From: Pseudarthrobacter sp. L1SW
GTDB lineage: Bacteria; Actinomycetota; Actinomycetes; Actinomycetales; Micrococcaceae
Length of the DNA: 64,000 nt
NCBI RefSeq assembly: GCF_020809045.1
Contig: NZ_CP078079.1
Coordinates: 3,410,001-3,474,000, forward strand
Direction: 5' to 3'
Every line of letters starts with the position of its first letter. Position 1 is the first letter of the stretch. Shown one piece after another: positions 26,787 through 35,701 of the stretch. The notes under the pieces are model-generated. The model saw only the letters and a list, made by a program, of their open reading frames with translations. It was not told where the DNA came from and did no database searches. The translations under genes were made by a program, and so were the position numbers.

Positions 26787-27670
26787 ATGGATACCCGAGC
26801 CGAGGTACGGCAATTTCTGTCCACCCGCCGTGGGCGCATCACGCCCGAGCAGGCAGGAATTGAACCCTACGGCGGGCGCCGCCGCGTCCCCGGGCTCCGC
26901 AGGGAAGAAGTGGCCAGGCTCGCCGGCGTCAGCGTTGACTACTACACGCGGCTGGAACGCGGAAACCTCACGGGCGTCTCGGACAGCGTCCTCGATGCCA
27001 TCGCCGGTGCCCTGGAACTGGACCGTGCGGAGCACGACCACCTGTATGACCTGGCAAGGACTGCCAACCTGTCCGGCCGGAAACGTGCCGCGAGCGCGGC
27101 GCCAGCGGGGGCGCGCCCTGAACTGCAGTACCTCTTGGACGCAATCACGGGAGCACCGGCCTTCATCGGAAACAACAGGATGGACATCGTGGCCGCCAAC
27201 GCGCTCGGCTACGCCCTGTACTCGGACATGTACCGGGGCCCCACGCGCCCGGCCAACCATTCACGCTTCATCTTCCTGGACCCCCGGGCGCACAACTTCT
27301 ACACGGATTGGGAGCGGGCGGCCAGCACTAACGTGGCCATCCTGCGCCGGGAAGCGGGCCGCAACCCGCATGACAAGGGCATCGCGGAACTTATCGGGGA
27401 ACTGTCCATGCGCAGCGACGAATTCCGCACACGCTGGGCAGCACACAATGTCCGGCGGCACTACGCCGGGACAAAGCTTTTCCGGCACCCGGTGGTGGGT
27501 CTGCTCGACCTGAACTACCAGGTCCTGGGGCTGGAAGAGGACCCGGGCATTCGCTCACGGTCTATCCCGCCACCCCGGGCAGCCCCTCCGAGGAGGCACT
27601 GAAGCTTCTCGCCTCCTGGGCCGCCACGGAGAAGATCGCCGAGACAGCCCAGGCACACGCACGGGGCTAG
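26787..27670 (+). pseudogene. HTH regulator with MLTR-type ligand domain, frameshifted near its 3' end
   Basis: From ATG 26787 the protein has an Xre-type HTH (RVPGLRREEVARLAGVSVDY, then YTRLERG) followed by the large C-terminal ligand domain of MmyB-like regulators (IVAANALGYALYSDM, LDLNYQVLGLE). Near 27550 the frame breaks: the present frame ends at 27602 with an unrelated Arg/Pro tail, while the -1 frame continues with the family's expected end (LTVYPATPGSPSEEALKLLA) to a TAG at 27668-27670. One missing base in GGCATTCGC explains it. The restored stop shares CTAG with the convergent VOC gene. It may still be partly functional, or the break may be an assembly error. Confidence 0.75.
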
Positions 27671-28101
27671 GCTTCGCCGGCCTGGCCGGGCTCCGCAGGC
27701 TGGAGCCCCGATTCATACCCGATGAGCCAGTGGAGCCCGTGGCGGTCAATCACCTGGCCGTCCGAGGCGCCCCAGGGCTTGGGGCCGAGAGGGTCGACCA
27801 CCTGGCCGCCAGCGCCGAGTTTGTCGAACCACTCATGGAGGACCTCCGGCTCCGCCGTTCCCAGCAGTGAGAGCATGACGCCCTCAAGCCGGACGCTCTT
27901 TTGGCCTTCTGCCGTATCCGAACCCGCCACGGCAACCACGCCCTTGAGCACCCCATGGGCGATGGCGCCGGCAGGCCCGTCAGTGCGGCCGAAGTCCTCG
28001 TAAGTGTGCAGGAAGAGCTCTCCGCCGAAAACGTCCGCATAGAAGCCAAGCGCTTCACGGGCTGTACCGGGGAAGCTGACATAGATCTGGGGTGCCGTCA
28101 T
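27667..28101 (-). CDS. VOC-family (PhnB/glyoxalase-like) protein
   Basis: 144 residues. IYVSFPGTAREALGFYADVF at the N-terminus and the C-terminal WGASDGQVIDRHGLHWLIGY are typical of PhnB-like 3-demethylubiquinone-methyltransferase-named VOC proteins. Function unknown; such proteins often bind or modify small metabolites. A TATGCT box 6 nt upstream of the ATG fits leaderless expression. Confidence 0.8.
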   Translation of the reverse strand: MTAPQIYVSFPGTAREALGFYADVFGGELFLHTYEDFGRTDGPAGAIAHGVLKGVVAVAGSDTAEGQKSVRLEGVMLSLLGTAEPEVLHEWFDKLGAGGQVVDPLGPKPWGASDGQVIDRHGLHWLIGYESGLQPAEPGQAGEA

Positions 28102-28211
28102 TCGGCCAGCATACAGACCAAACTGCTTCCGCCCCCGCCGCCCGTCACGCTAACAGGCGTTGCGGGACAGCTGGGAGGACGCGACTGTTGTGGCCGACGC
28201 CGGCACCGGAG

Positions 28212-28990
28212 TTTTGCCGAAACCTCCCGGATCCACCCGATTGAGCATGAGGGCGGGTTCTTCCGGGTAGCTGGTCCGCTGAACACGCCGCGGTCCCCGC
28301 AGGGCAGGCCGGTGTTCGTGCAGGCCGGGTCCTCCGTCGACGGGAAGGCTTTTGCAGCCCAGCACGCCGAGGCTGTGTTCACCGCCCACCAGACCCTGCA
28401 TGGCGCCCAGGGGTTCTACGCCGACATCAAGGCTTTGACGGCCGCCAACGGCCGGAACCCCAAGCAGCTCCTGGCCCTGCCGGGCATGAGCCCCTACCTG
28501 GGTTCCACCGAGGCGGAGGCCCGCGCCCTCAAGCAGGAGCTCGACGAGCTGACGCAGCCGGCGTACGGGGCTGGGCATCCTGCGCAAGCTGCTGGGCGTC
28601 GGCCTGGACGGCGTAACGCTGGACAAGGCCTTCCCGCCGGAGCTCCTCGCTGAAGTGGGGCGGGCTGGAAGCCGCAGCCAGCTGCTCCTCGACGTCATCC
28701 ACCGGGAGAACCCCACGGTCCGCCAGCTGCTGCACCGTTTTGCCGGTGCCCGCGGGCATTACGTCTTTGCCGGAACACCGGTGCAGGTTGCATACGAGAT
28801 CCAGCGCTGGTTCGAAGATGGGCAGCGGATGGGTTCAACATCATGCCGCCGTGGCTGCCCGGTGGTTTCGAGGCTTTCGCGGACGAAGTGGTTCCCATCC
28901 TGCAGTCCCGCGGACTCTTCCGCACTGAATACACCAGTGGGGCCCTGCGTGGGCCCTTCGGCCTGGACCGTACGAAAAGCCGGTACAGCA
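28212..28990 (+). pseudogene. remnant of an LLM-class FMN monooxygenase (NtaA/SnaA/DszA type)
   Basis: Only the C-terminal part of this family can be read: RIHPIEHEGGFFRVAGPLN, then RPVFVQAGSSVDGKAFAAQH in one frame. After an extra G in GGGG (28567-28570) the second frame gives GLGILRKLLGVGLDGVTLDK and HRENPTVRQLLHRFAGARGH. After a missing G at 28820-28822 the first frame resumes with MPPWLPGGFEAFADEVVPIL and FGLDRTKSRYS. The N-terminal 200 or so residues are absent upstream, so the gene is truncated whatever the cause of the indels. Confidence 0.78.
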
Positions 28991-29127
28991 ATAGGGCCAA
29001 GAGCAGCTGTCCAGGGTGGCCGGGCCCGGGCTCTTGTGGCGCATCGCCTGCCTCCGTAGAGTCGGGGCACAAGTGGCTCCGGCGCCGCCCGGGCCGAGTG
29101 TTCCAGCTGGATGACCGGAGGACTGCT

Positions 29128-31536
29128 GTGGCCGGAGTGGACAGGATCACCGAACCGTGGGGAACCCGGACCCCGTATGGCCCGGGCCAGGAGTGGCCCG
29201 TGCGCGTGGATTCGCATCTTGCGGAGGGCCTGGAACCCTCTGGCGTGGACCGGTGGGTCCAGGCGGCCTCCCTGCTCCACTCCAACGGTGACGCGATGGA
29301 CATCGCCGTGAAGGACGGGAAGATTGCCGGGGTCAGGGGGCGGGCCGGGGACCGGGTGAACCGGGGCAGGCTAGGGCCCAAGGACCTATACGGGTGGCAG
29401 GCGAATGCGTCCCCGGACCGGCTGACCACGCCCCTGGTCCGTGAGAACGGGCGCCTGGTGGAAACCGACTGGGACACGGCCATGGACCGTGTTGTGGCCA
29501 GGAGCAAGGAGCTGATGGCGGAACAGGGCGGGAGCGCCATCGGTTTCTACACCACGGGCCAGCTGTTCGCTGAGGAGTACTACACGTTGGGCCTGATTGC
29601 GCATGGCGGACTGGGCACCAGCCATGTGGACGGCAACACCAGGCTGTGCACGGCGACGGCGGCTGAGGCGTTGAAGGAATCGTTCGGCTGCGACGGGCAG
29701 CCCGGCAGCTATACGGACATCGACCACGCGGACGTCATCGCCCTCTTCGGCCACAACATGGCGGAAACGCAGACCGTGCTCTGGACCCGGATCCTGGACC
29801 GCCTCGCAGGACCAAACCCGCCGCAGATCATCTGCGTTGATCCCCGGCCCACGCCCGTGGCGAAGGCAGCAACAGTCCACCTGGCACCGCGGCCGGGAAC
29901 GAACGTGGCGCTGATGAATGCCCTGCTCCACGAGATCATCGCCAACGGGTGGGTGGACTCTTCCTACATCCGGGAGCACACAGTGGGGTACCCGGACCTG
30001 GTGGAACGGGTGAAGAACTACACCCCCGCCGTCGTGGCTGGAATCTGTGACGTGCCGGAAGAAGACCTCCGCGAAGCTGCACGGATCCTGGGCCAGGCTA
30101 AACGCCTCCTCTCCACTGTGCTGCAGGGCTTCTACCAGTCCCACCAGGCAACGGCCGCCGCGGTCCAGGTGAACAACCTGAACATCATCCGGGGCATGCT
30201 GGGCAAATCGGGCTGCGGCATTTTGCAGATGAACGGGCAGCCCAGCGCAGAGAACACCCGCGAATGCGGCGCGGACGGCGACTTTCCCGCCTTCCGCAAC
30301 TGGTCCAATGACTCCCACGTCGAGGACCTGGCCCGGGTGTGGAACGTTGACCCGATGGCCATCCCGCACCAGTCACCGCCAACGCACGTGATGCAGATGA
30401 TGCGCTACGCGGAGGACGGCTCCATCCGGATGCTGTGGGTCAGCGGAACCAACCCAGCGGTGTCGCTGCCGGAACTGGCGCGCATCCGGTCCATCCTCTC
30501 CCAGGACCGGCTGTTCCTGGTGGTCCAGGACATCTTCCTCTCCGAAACCGCGCAGCTGGCCGATGTGGTCCTTCCCGCCGCCACCTGGGGTGAAAAGACC
30601 GGAACCTTCACCAATGCGGACCGCACAGTCCACCTCTCGGAGAAGGCAGTGGACCCGCCGGGCGAAGCGAAGCCGGACCTGGACATCTTCCTGGACTACG
30701 CGCGGCGGATGGAACTCAAGGACAAGGACGGCAGGCCGCTGGTGAAGTGGGACAACCCGGAAGCGGCCTTCGAGGCCTGGAAGGAATGCAGCCGGGGCCG
30801 TCCGTGCGACTACACCGGGCTGGGCTACGCGAAGCTGCGCGGCGGGACCGGAATCCAATGGCCCTGCAATTCCGCCAACCCCGAGGGGACAGAACGGCTC
30901 TACGCTGACGGCAAATTCTGGGCCCAGCCTGACTACTGCGAGACGTATGGCCGGGACCTGGTCACTGGAGCGCCCGTGGAGCCGGACGAATACAAGGGCC
31001 TGAACCCCGAAGGGAAAGCCATCATTAAGGCCGCCAAGTACCTGCCGGCGCACGAGCTGCCCAGCGAGGACTTCCCGCTGCAGCTGATCACCGGCCGCAC
31101 GCTCTACCACTTCCACACCAGGACAAAGACGGGACGGGCGCCGGAGCTGCAGTCAGCGGCACCGGAGGTATGGGCTGAGGTTTCCGCGGCCGACGCCGGC
31201 ACGTATGGAGTCGCGGAAGGAGACGTTGTGGACATCACCACTCCCCGGGGCACGGTGCGTGCCCAGGCCAGGGTCAGCGGAATCCGGCGCGGGGTGGTCT
31301 TCCTGCCGTTCCACTACGGCTACTGGGACACTGCGGGCGGGAAGGAACCGGCGGGCCACGGGCGGGCAGCCAACGAGCTCACCATCACGGACTGGGACGC
31401 AGCCTCCAAACAGCCCATCTTCAAGACGGCTGCGGCCAGGCTGGTCCGGGTCGGGACCGGGGACGGCCCGGCGCCCGCACCGGCCATCACCGCATCCGCC
31501 CCTGTGGAGGCGCCGGCAGCCGGGGGTGCGCAGTGA
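29128..31536 (+). CDS. molybdopterin oxidoreductase lacking the N-terminal Fe-S cysteines
   Basis: 802 residues from GTG 29128, behind a good GGAGGA site; the longer reading frame from 28843 belongs to the LLM remnant. It is full length for assimilatory nitrate reductase/formate dehydrogenase-type MopB enzymes: GNTRLCTATAA holds the likely Mo-ligand Cys, with FGHNMAETQTVLW, MLGKSGCGILQMNGQPSAEN and a C-terminal MopB-CT domain (LITGRTLYHFHTRTKTGR). The N-terminal Fe4S4 motif CxxCxxxC is replaced by Ser48, His51 and Asp55 (ASLLHSNGD), and the fourth Cys by Gly in RLGPKD. Electrons must therefore take another path, or the cluster is lost. The next gene overlaps its stop. The reaction is unknown. 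Confidence 0.82.
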   Translation: MAGVDRITEPWGTRTPYGPGQEWPVRVDSHLAEGLEPSGVDRWVQAASLLHSNGDAMDIAVKDGKIAGVRGRAGDRVNRGRLGPKDLYGWQANASPDRLTTPLVRENGRLVETDWDTAMDRVVARSKELMAEQGGSAIGFYTTGQLFAEEYYTLGLIAHGGLGTSHVDGNTRLCTATAAEALKESFGCDGQPGSYTDIDHADVIALFGHNMAETQTVLWTRILDRLAGPNPPQIICVDPRPTPVAKAATVHLAPRPGTNVALMNALLHEIIANGWVDSSYIREHTVGYPDLVERVKNYTPAVVAGICDVPEEDLREAARILGQAKRLLSTVLQGFYQSHQATAAAVQVNNLNIIRGMLGKSGCGILQMNGQPSAENTRECGADGDFPAFRNWSNDSHVEDLARVWNVDPMAIPHQSPPTHVMQMMRYAEDGSIRMLWVSGTNPAVSLPELARIRSILSQDRLFLVVQDIFLSETAQLADVVLPAATWGEKTGTFTNADRTVHLSEKAVDPPGEAKPDLDIFLDYARRMELKDKDGRPLVKWDNPEAAFEAWKECSRGRPCDYTGLGYAKLRGGTGIQWPCNSANPEGTERLYADGKFWAQPDYCETYGRDLVTGAPVEPDEYKGLNPEGKAIIKAAKYLPAHELPSEDFPLQLITGRTLYHFHTRTKTGRAPELQSAAPEVWAEVSAADAGTYGVAEGDVVDITTPRGTVRAQARVSGIRRGVVFLPFHYGYWDTAGGKEPAGHGRAANELTITDWDAASKQPIFKTAAARLVRVGTGDGPAPAPAITASAPVEAPAAGGAQ

Positions 31537-32015
31537 AGATCGGGTTGGTCCTGAAAGAACTGCACCGTTCCGAGACAGACTTGGTGCACGCACTGCTGCA
31601 CGTTTCGGAACGCCACAAGGTGGACCACGAAGTCTTTTACCTGGCCCGCGACCTGGCGGACTGGTCGCGGGACCACCTCCGGCAGTTGGCCGCCGTCGCA
31701 AACGACTACGGCCAGGACCTGGATCCGGAGCCTGCGGATGAAAGCAACGTGGGCATGAAGCTGCGGGAGAAGGGCAGCGAACTCCTGGGACGCGACAAGG
31801 ACGCCGGGCTGCTCCTGCTGCAGGACCTGCGGGAAATCTACCTCAAGGCCTCCGGGGTATCCCTGGACTGGGAGATGCTGGCGCAGGCCGCACAGGGAAT
31901 CAAGCACACCGGCCTGCTTGAGGTGGCGAAGAGGTGCCACCCGGAAACGCTCCGCCAGGCCAAGTGGGCCAACGCCAAGCTCAAGGAAAGCTCCACCCAG
32001 GTCCTCATCAGCTGA
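31533..32015 (+). CDS. helical partner protein of the molybdopterin oxidoreductase
   Basis: 160 residues from a GTG that overlaps the oxidoreductase stop (GTGA), so it is translationally coupled and probably works with it. All-helical, with many His/Glu/Asp residues in the first 60 (LKELHRSETDLVHALLHVSE, KVDHEVFYL, WSRDHL), which would suit a four-helix metal-binding bundle of the hemerythrin or ferritin-like kind. That is a reading of spacing, not a recognised family. An electron-carrier or maturation role is possible. Confidence 0.6.
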   Translation: MKIGLVLKELHRSETDLVHALLHVSERHKVDHEVFYLARDLADWSRDHLRQLAAVANDYGQDLDPEPADESNVGMKLREKGSELLGRDKDAGLLLLQDLREIYLKASGVSLDWEMLAQAAQGIKHTGLLEVAKRCHPETLRQAKWANAKLKESSTQVLIS

Positions 32016-32020
32016 CCCCT

Positions 32021-32085
32021 CCCAACTAAGTAGCGCTAATTGTCGTTTTGACCCTTCAAAACGACACTTAGCGCTACCTGGTTGG
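32021..32085. terminator. long bidirectional hairpin
   Basis: Two arms of about 20 bp (GTAGCGCTAA, a T, TGTCGTTTTG; and the complement with one mismatch) around a 6-nt loop at 32030-32077, with outer CCCAAC/GTTGGG bases at 32021 and 32080. It contains poly-T/poly-A runs, so it can terminate on both strands. It is AT-richer than its surroundings and unlike the GC-rich hairpin family. Confidence 0.75.
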
Positions 32086-32147
32086 GCATGGGGCGGCCTG
32101 TCCCTGGGCACGCTGCGGATTAGCAGGGCAGGGTATGGCTGGGCGGG

Positions 32148-32999
32148 TCAGGGGTTGGACGCCGGAGCCTGGGCCGCTGGGTGCACCCGGGTGGTGAGGT
32201 AGAGGCGGTGGGCAGTGATTACCAGGGCCAGCCAGGCCGCTCCAAGTGCCCACGCGCCCAGCACGTCGGTAAGCCAGTGGTGGCCGAGGTAGACGCGGCT
32301 TAGCCCCATGGTCGCCGCAAAAACCGCCGCCACCACTGCCGTAAGTACCCGGGCGCTGGCCGTGGTGAGCCGGAGGATAACCAGGTAAGCCACGATCCCG
32401 GCGATCACCACCGAGTTCAGGGAGTGGCCGCTGGGGAATGAGGCCGAGTACTCGTAGGGCGGGACGGCATCTGCCAGGTCCGGCCTGGTCCTGCCCACCA
32501 GTTCTTTGCCCGCGATGGTCATCAGCAGTGAACCCAGCCCGGCAACGAGCATGAGGATGACAGGGGTCAGGGACCGGCGCTTCAACGCGAGCCCGGCCAT
32601 GACGGCCAAGGCCAGCACTGGCATGCCGACAGTTCCGCCAATGTCCGTGTAGGCGGTGATGAGGAGGTCCAGGCCCGGAGACCTGAGCGTTTTTGCGCCG
32701 TCCAGGACGGGATGGTCGAGCCCGGCCACGCCATCGGCTTCGACGACGGATTCGTAGACCTGCGCAAAAACCGCGGCCAACGACACCGCCAGCGCCGCCC
32801 CGACAGCCAAGGTGAGGACCAGCACCGCATGGGACCCGAACAGGCGGCTGATGCGTTGGGCCATGGACGCCAGGAGCCGGCCGGGCCGGGTATCCCACCG
32901 GGTGAGGTCCTGCCCGCCGACAAAGCGGTCCTGGTGGACTTCGCCTTTAACCCCTGTCTGGGCCGCAGCTGTGTGGGGCGGATTCTTGCCTGCAGCCAT
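32148..32999 (-). CDS. PAP2-family membrane phosphatase
   Basis: 283 residues with six hydrophobic helices. All three PAP2 motifs are present: KELVGRTRPD (about residue 165), PSGHS (about 189) and SRVYLGHHWLTDV (about 233-245). It would dephosphorylate lipid phosphates such as phosphatidic acid or undecaprenyl pyrophosphate on the outer membrane face. The first 45 residues are polar and probably cytosolic. The start at 32999 has only a distant GGGAAGGG. Confidence 0.88.
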   Translation of the reverse strand: MAAGKNPPHTAAAQTGVKGEVHQDRFVGGQDLTRWDTRPGRLLASMAQRISRLFGSHAVLVLTLAVGAALAVSLAAVFAQVYESVVEADGVAGLDHPVLDGAKTLRSPGLDLLITAYTDIGGTVGMPVLALAVMAGLALKRRSLTPVILMLVAGLGSLLMTIAGKELVGRTRPDLADAVPPYEYSASFPSGHSLNSVVIAGIVAYLVILRLTTASARVLTAVVAAVFAATMGLSRVYLGHHWLTDVLGAWALGAAWLALVITAHRLYLTTRVHPAAQAPASNP

Positions 33000-33097
33000 G
33001 TCGTTTGGCCCTTCCCTGCGGGAGATCAGAAGTTAGTAAGCAACCTTACCTTGTTCCGCGGGCGCGTTCGTGGAGCCGGTCCTCCAGCGGTGTGGAG

Positions 33098-33892
33098 CTA
33101 CGCATCCACTGCCTGGCGGGACGGGGTTTTGAGCTGGTCCAGGCAGTAGTCCTTGAACCAGTGCCGGATGCCCTGGGGCAGCTTCGGATAGGTCACGGCC
33201 AGGATCTGGAAGGTGCGCTTGAAGCGCCGCTCACGGCTGTCGCTCCATGGCAGGCCGAAATCGCTGCGCAACTGGTACGGCAGGAGGCCCGCCGTGAGGA
33301 ACCTGGCGAACGGCATGATGGCGCGGTACCACAGCGCTGCATGCCTGGGGTACAGCAGGCCCCGGCCAAAGCGCACCGCATTCTCGTCGGCCCGGAGTGC
33401 GCGGATCCGCCCGTCCCAGTAGCGGGCGAACGCCGCCCTGTCCTCGGGCCACATCTGCTCGGGCAGCTGGAGGGCTGTCCCAAGCTTCGCGTAGTCGCGG
33501 TACATGGCGTCGGCGGATTCGTCGTCGAGCGGTCCGTAGATCTTCTCGATGATGGTCACGGCGGTGTCGTAGAGCGTGGCCGTCACCCACAACTGCAACT
33601 CGGGATCGTAGGCGTTGTAGCCGGGTGACCTGCCGTCGGCGGTCCCGTGCACGGGGACGTGGGCACGGTTCACCCTGCGCCGGACCTCCCTCACCTGCTC
33701 GTCGGTGCCGTAAACCACGGCATAGACATAGGTCAGCGTGCCCTTGAGCCTGTTGACGGGGCGGTCGGTAAACGTACTGTGCTCGGCGACGCCGCGCGCC
33801 ACCCCGGGTTCGGCAAGCTGCAGCAGAATGGCCCGCCCTGCTCCGGCAAGCAGGATGGCCTCTGCACCCAATTCGGCAATTCCACCCACCAT
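33098..33892 (-). CDS. oxygenase MpaB-family (DUF2236) protein
   Basis: 264 residues. The family pattern runs from AILLAGAGRAILLQLAEPGV through RLKGTLTYVYAVVYG to HVPVHGTADGRSPGYNAYDP and LQLWVTATLYDTAV. Related proteins (latex-clearing protein, fungal MpaB) bind haem through conserved His residues; candidate ligands here are His in RAHVPVHG and later. A TAGCCT box 6 nt before the ATG and no ribosome site fit leaderless translation. Substrate unknown. Confidence 0.8.
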   Translation of the reverse strand: MVGGIAELGAEAILLAGAGRAILLQLAEPGVARGVAEHSTFTDRPVNRLKGTLTYVYAVVYGTDEQVREVRRRVNRAHVPVHGTADGRSPGYNAYDPELQLWVTATLYDTAVTIIEKIYGPLDDESADAMYRDYAKLGTALQLPEQMWPEDRAAFARYWDGRIRALRADENAVRFGRGLLYPRHAALWYRAIMPFARFLTAGLLPYQLRSDFGLPWSDSRERRFKRTFQILAVTYPKLPQGIRHWFKDYCLDQLKTPSRQAVDA

Positions 33893-34086
33893 TGCATCAG
33901 GCTACCGGAGGTGCGCAAGGACCGACGATGCCGGCGGGCGCGAACAGTACGCGCGAAAAATCGAGTACCCACCACTCGTGCCCTCCACCCTGACTGCACG
34001 TACCGTCCTTCAAAAGCCCTGCGGGAAAACACCGCGGGTGTTCCGGCTGTGAAGGGGGCGGTCATGAATGGCACGGAGGCCCTCCG

Positions 34087-34491
34087 GTGACGCAGCCGGA
34101 CGCCTATGCCCGGCCACTCCTGGACCCCGCAGTGCTGGAGCGCCTGCGCGACGATCTCGAGGATGACGAGGGAGTGTGGAAGGTCTTCGTGGAGAACTTC
34201 ATCGCGCAGATGCCCCAACGGTTGCAGAAAGTGCGCCTTTCGCTCACTACCGGCGACGTGACGGGTTCCATGGACGCGGTGCTGAGCCTGAAGACCTCCA
34301 GCCAGATGGTGGGGGCGGAGAGGCTGGCAGCGTATGCCGCCGAACTTGAACAGTCCCTGCGCCGCGAGGCCGCGAGCACGGACCCGGCCGTCGCCCTGCC
34401 GCTGGTCGCGGCGGACCACCTCCGGCGGATCAAGCAGTGCGCCCAGCGGACCGTCTACGTCCTGCAGAACCACCTGAAACAAGGGCATTGA
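34087..34491 (+). CDS. Hpt-domain-like protein without the phosphoacceptor histidine
   Basis: 134 residues, all helical. VLSLKTSSQMVGAERLAAYA (from residue 65) aligns with the Hpt core, which normally reads H-x-L-K-x-S-S; the histidine position is Leu66. The fold seems kept (N-terminal VWKVFVENFIAQMPQRLQKV and C-terminal helical hairpin), but phosphotransfer on His is not possible. It starts with GTG overlapping the stop of an 8-codon frame (34064-34090, MNGTEALR). No kinase or response regulator gene is nearby. A docking or decoy role is a guess. Confidence 0.65.
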   Translation: MTQPDAYARPLLDPAVLERLRDDLEDDEGVWKVFVENFIAQMPQRLQKVRLSLTTGDVTGSMDAVLSLKTSSQMVGAERLAAYAAELEQSLRREAASTDPAVALPLVAADHLRRIKQCAQRTVYVLQNHLKQGH

Positions 34492-34533
34492 ACAGGGCGG
34501 GCAGGCTTCGTCACAGCACCCCTCCACAAGGCA

Positions 34534-34569
34534 AGCGGACGACGGCGGGAGGTCCCGCCGTCGTCCGCT
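34534..34569. repeat. intergenic hairpin family, copy 3
   Basis: A perfect 17-bp stem AGCGGACGACGGCGGGA with loop GG, between the convergent Hpt-like gene and the metallophosphoesterase gene, 14 bases from the latter's stop. It can serve as terminator for both. Confidence 0.87.
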
Positions 34570-34583
34570 CCAGTGGTGTGGGA

Positions 34584-35639
34584 CTACTGCGTGAAGGGAA
34601 CCTTTTCCCATGACAGGACCGGCCCGGCCGCGCTGTTCCCCGACGCCGTGAACCGCACATAGTTGGTGGCGTTGGCAGAGCCGTCCACCGTGATTCGCTG
34701 AAGATCATCAGCTGCCGCATCCTGGCCGTAGATATCCAGCCACGGCGACCCCGGCGCCAGGGGCTGGTTCTCGGCGAAGACGTGGCTGTCTCCGTTGATG
34801 AGGTACACCGGGCCGTCGAACCGGTTCGTTTCCTCAACGATGGCGTCCACGATCTCCCGGAAGCCCGAAACTGCCGCCGGGTTGGCGGTGGCGGCAGCCA
34901 GCAGCGAGGGATCGAACATGTCGGCCTGGGCCATCAGCACCACTGCCCTGTCGTTGCGCCGGGCGGCGTCACTGAAAGTGGCGCGGATCTGGTCCAGGAC
35001 TGCTTCCGTGCGGTATTCGACTTCGGCCTGCTGTTCGGGCGTCACGGCAGTTTTGCCGAGGCCGCTCCACGGCTGGAGCGAGTTGTTGCTGCCCTGGACG
35101 TTCACCACGGAAAAGGCAACCCGGTTCTCGGTGAAGCGGACATTTTCCGGAAGCCCGAGGGCCTCCTGGGACTTGACCGGCATGGTGGCGCCGAGGGTCT
35201 TGCCGGGTTCGTTGAAGAACACTTCCCTCAGCTTGTCCAGACGCTCGAGCGGGTTGTAGGCGCCGTTGTTGGTGCGGTGGCAGTCCACCCACTCGTTGTC
35301 GCCCGGCGTGAACACCAGCGGGAGCTCGAACGTGTCGAACTGTTCCCGGATGAAGGCAAAGTACCCGTCCGAGCAGACGGACGATCCGTTCTTGATGTCA
35401 CCGACGTGGGCCACAAAATCGAGGCTGCGGTCCGCGTTGAGGTCCTGGATGCGGGCCGGGAACTTCGCGATTTCCTGTTCGCCGTAGGGGATGTCGCCGA
35501 TGACTCCGAAGCTGAAGGCTTCGTGCCCGTCGGCATTCTTGGGGGCGTTGTCGGCGGCGTTTGCCGGCTGGGAGGCCAGGAGGCCGAGCGCAAGGAGGGC
35601 CGCCGTCGTCGTTGTGGTTGCAAGGGTCTTCAAAGCCAC
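34584..35639 (-). CDS. secreted calcineurin-like metallophosphoesterase
   Basis: 351 residues from GTG 35639. A signal peptide (MALKTLATTTTTAALLALGL, cleavage likely after ANA) precedes a metallophosphoesterase domain with GDIPYG, HVGDIKNG, FTPGDNEW and INGDSHVF as the metal-binding loops. The family's usual GNH is GDN here. It is probably exported and hydrolyses phosphate esters. It sits next to a secreted glycerophosphodiester phosphodiesterase on the same strand, suggesting joint phosphate scavenging. Confidence 0.83.
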   Translation of the reverse strand: MALKTLATTTTTAALLALGLLASQPANAADNAPKNADGHEAFSFGVIGDIPYGEQEIAKFPARIQDLNADRSLDFVAHVGDIKNGSSVCSDGYFAFIREQFDTFELPLVFTPGDNEWVDCHRTNNGAYNPLERLDKLREVFFNEPGKTLGATMPVKSQEALGLPENVRFTENRVAFSVVNVQGSNNSLQPWSGLGKTAVTPEQQAEVEYRTEAVLDQIRATFSDAARRNDRAVVLMAQADMFDPSLLAAATANPAAVSGFREIVDAIVEETNRFDGPVYLINGDSHVFAENQPLAPGSPWLDIYGQDAAADDLQRITVDGSANATNYVRFTASGNSAAGPVLSWEKVPFTQ

Positions 35640-35666
35640 GATGTTTCCTGTCTGCTGGCGCGGGGT

Positions 35667-35701
35667 GGTTACTGCCGGCGGTTACTGCCGGCGGTTACTG
35701 C
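35667..35701. repeat. 13-bp tandem repeat at the phosphodiesterase stop
   Basis: GGTTACTGCCGGC occurs twice in tandem from 35667 with a third partial copy to 35700. The last copy contains the stop codon of the phosphodiesterase gene (TAA on the minus strand). Confidence 0.7.

Noticed and set aside
28843..29127. Fusion of an N-terminal domain to the molybdopterin oxidoreductase
   Set aside because: The first 95 codons read as the tail of a decayed LLM monooxygenase plus noncoding DNA; a GTG with a strong ribosome site at 29128 gives a normal start.
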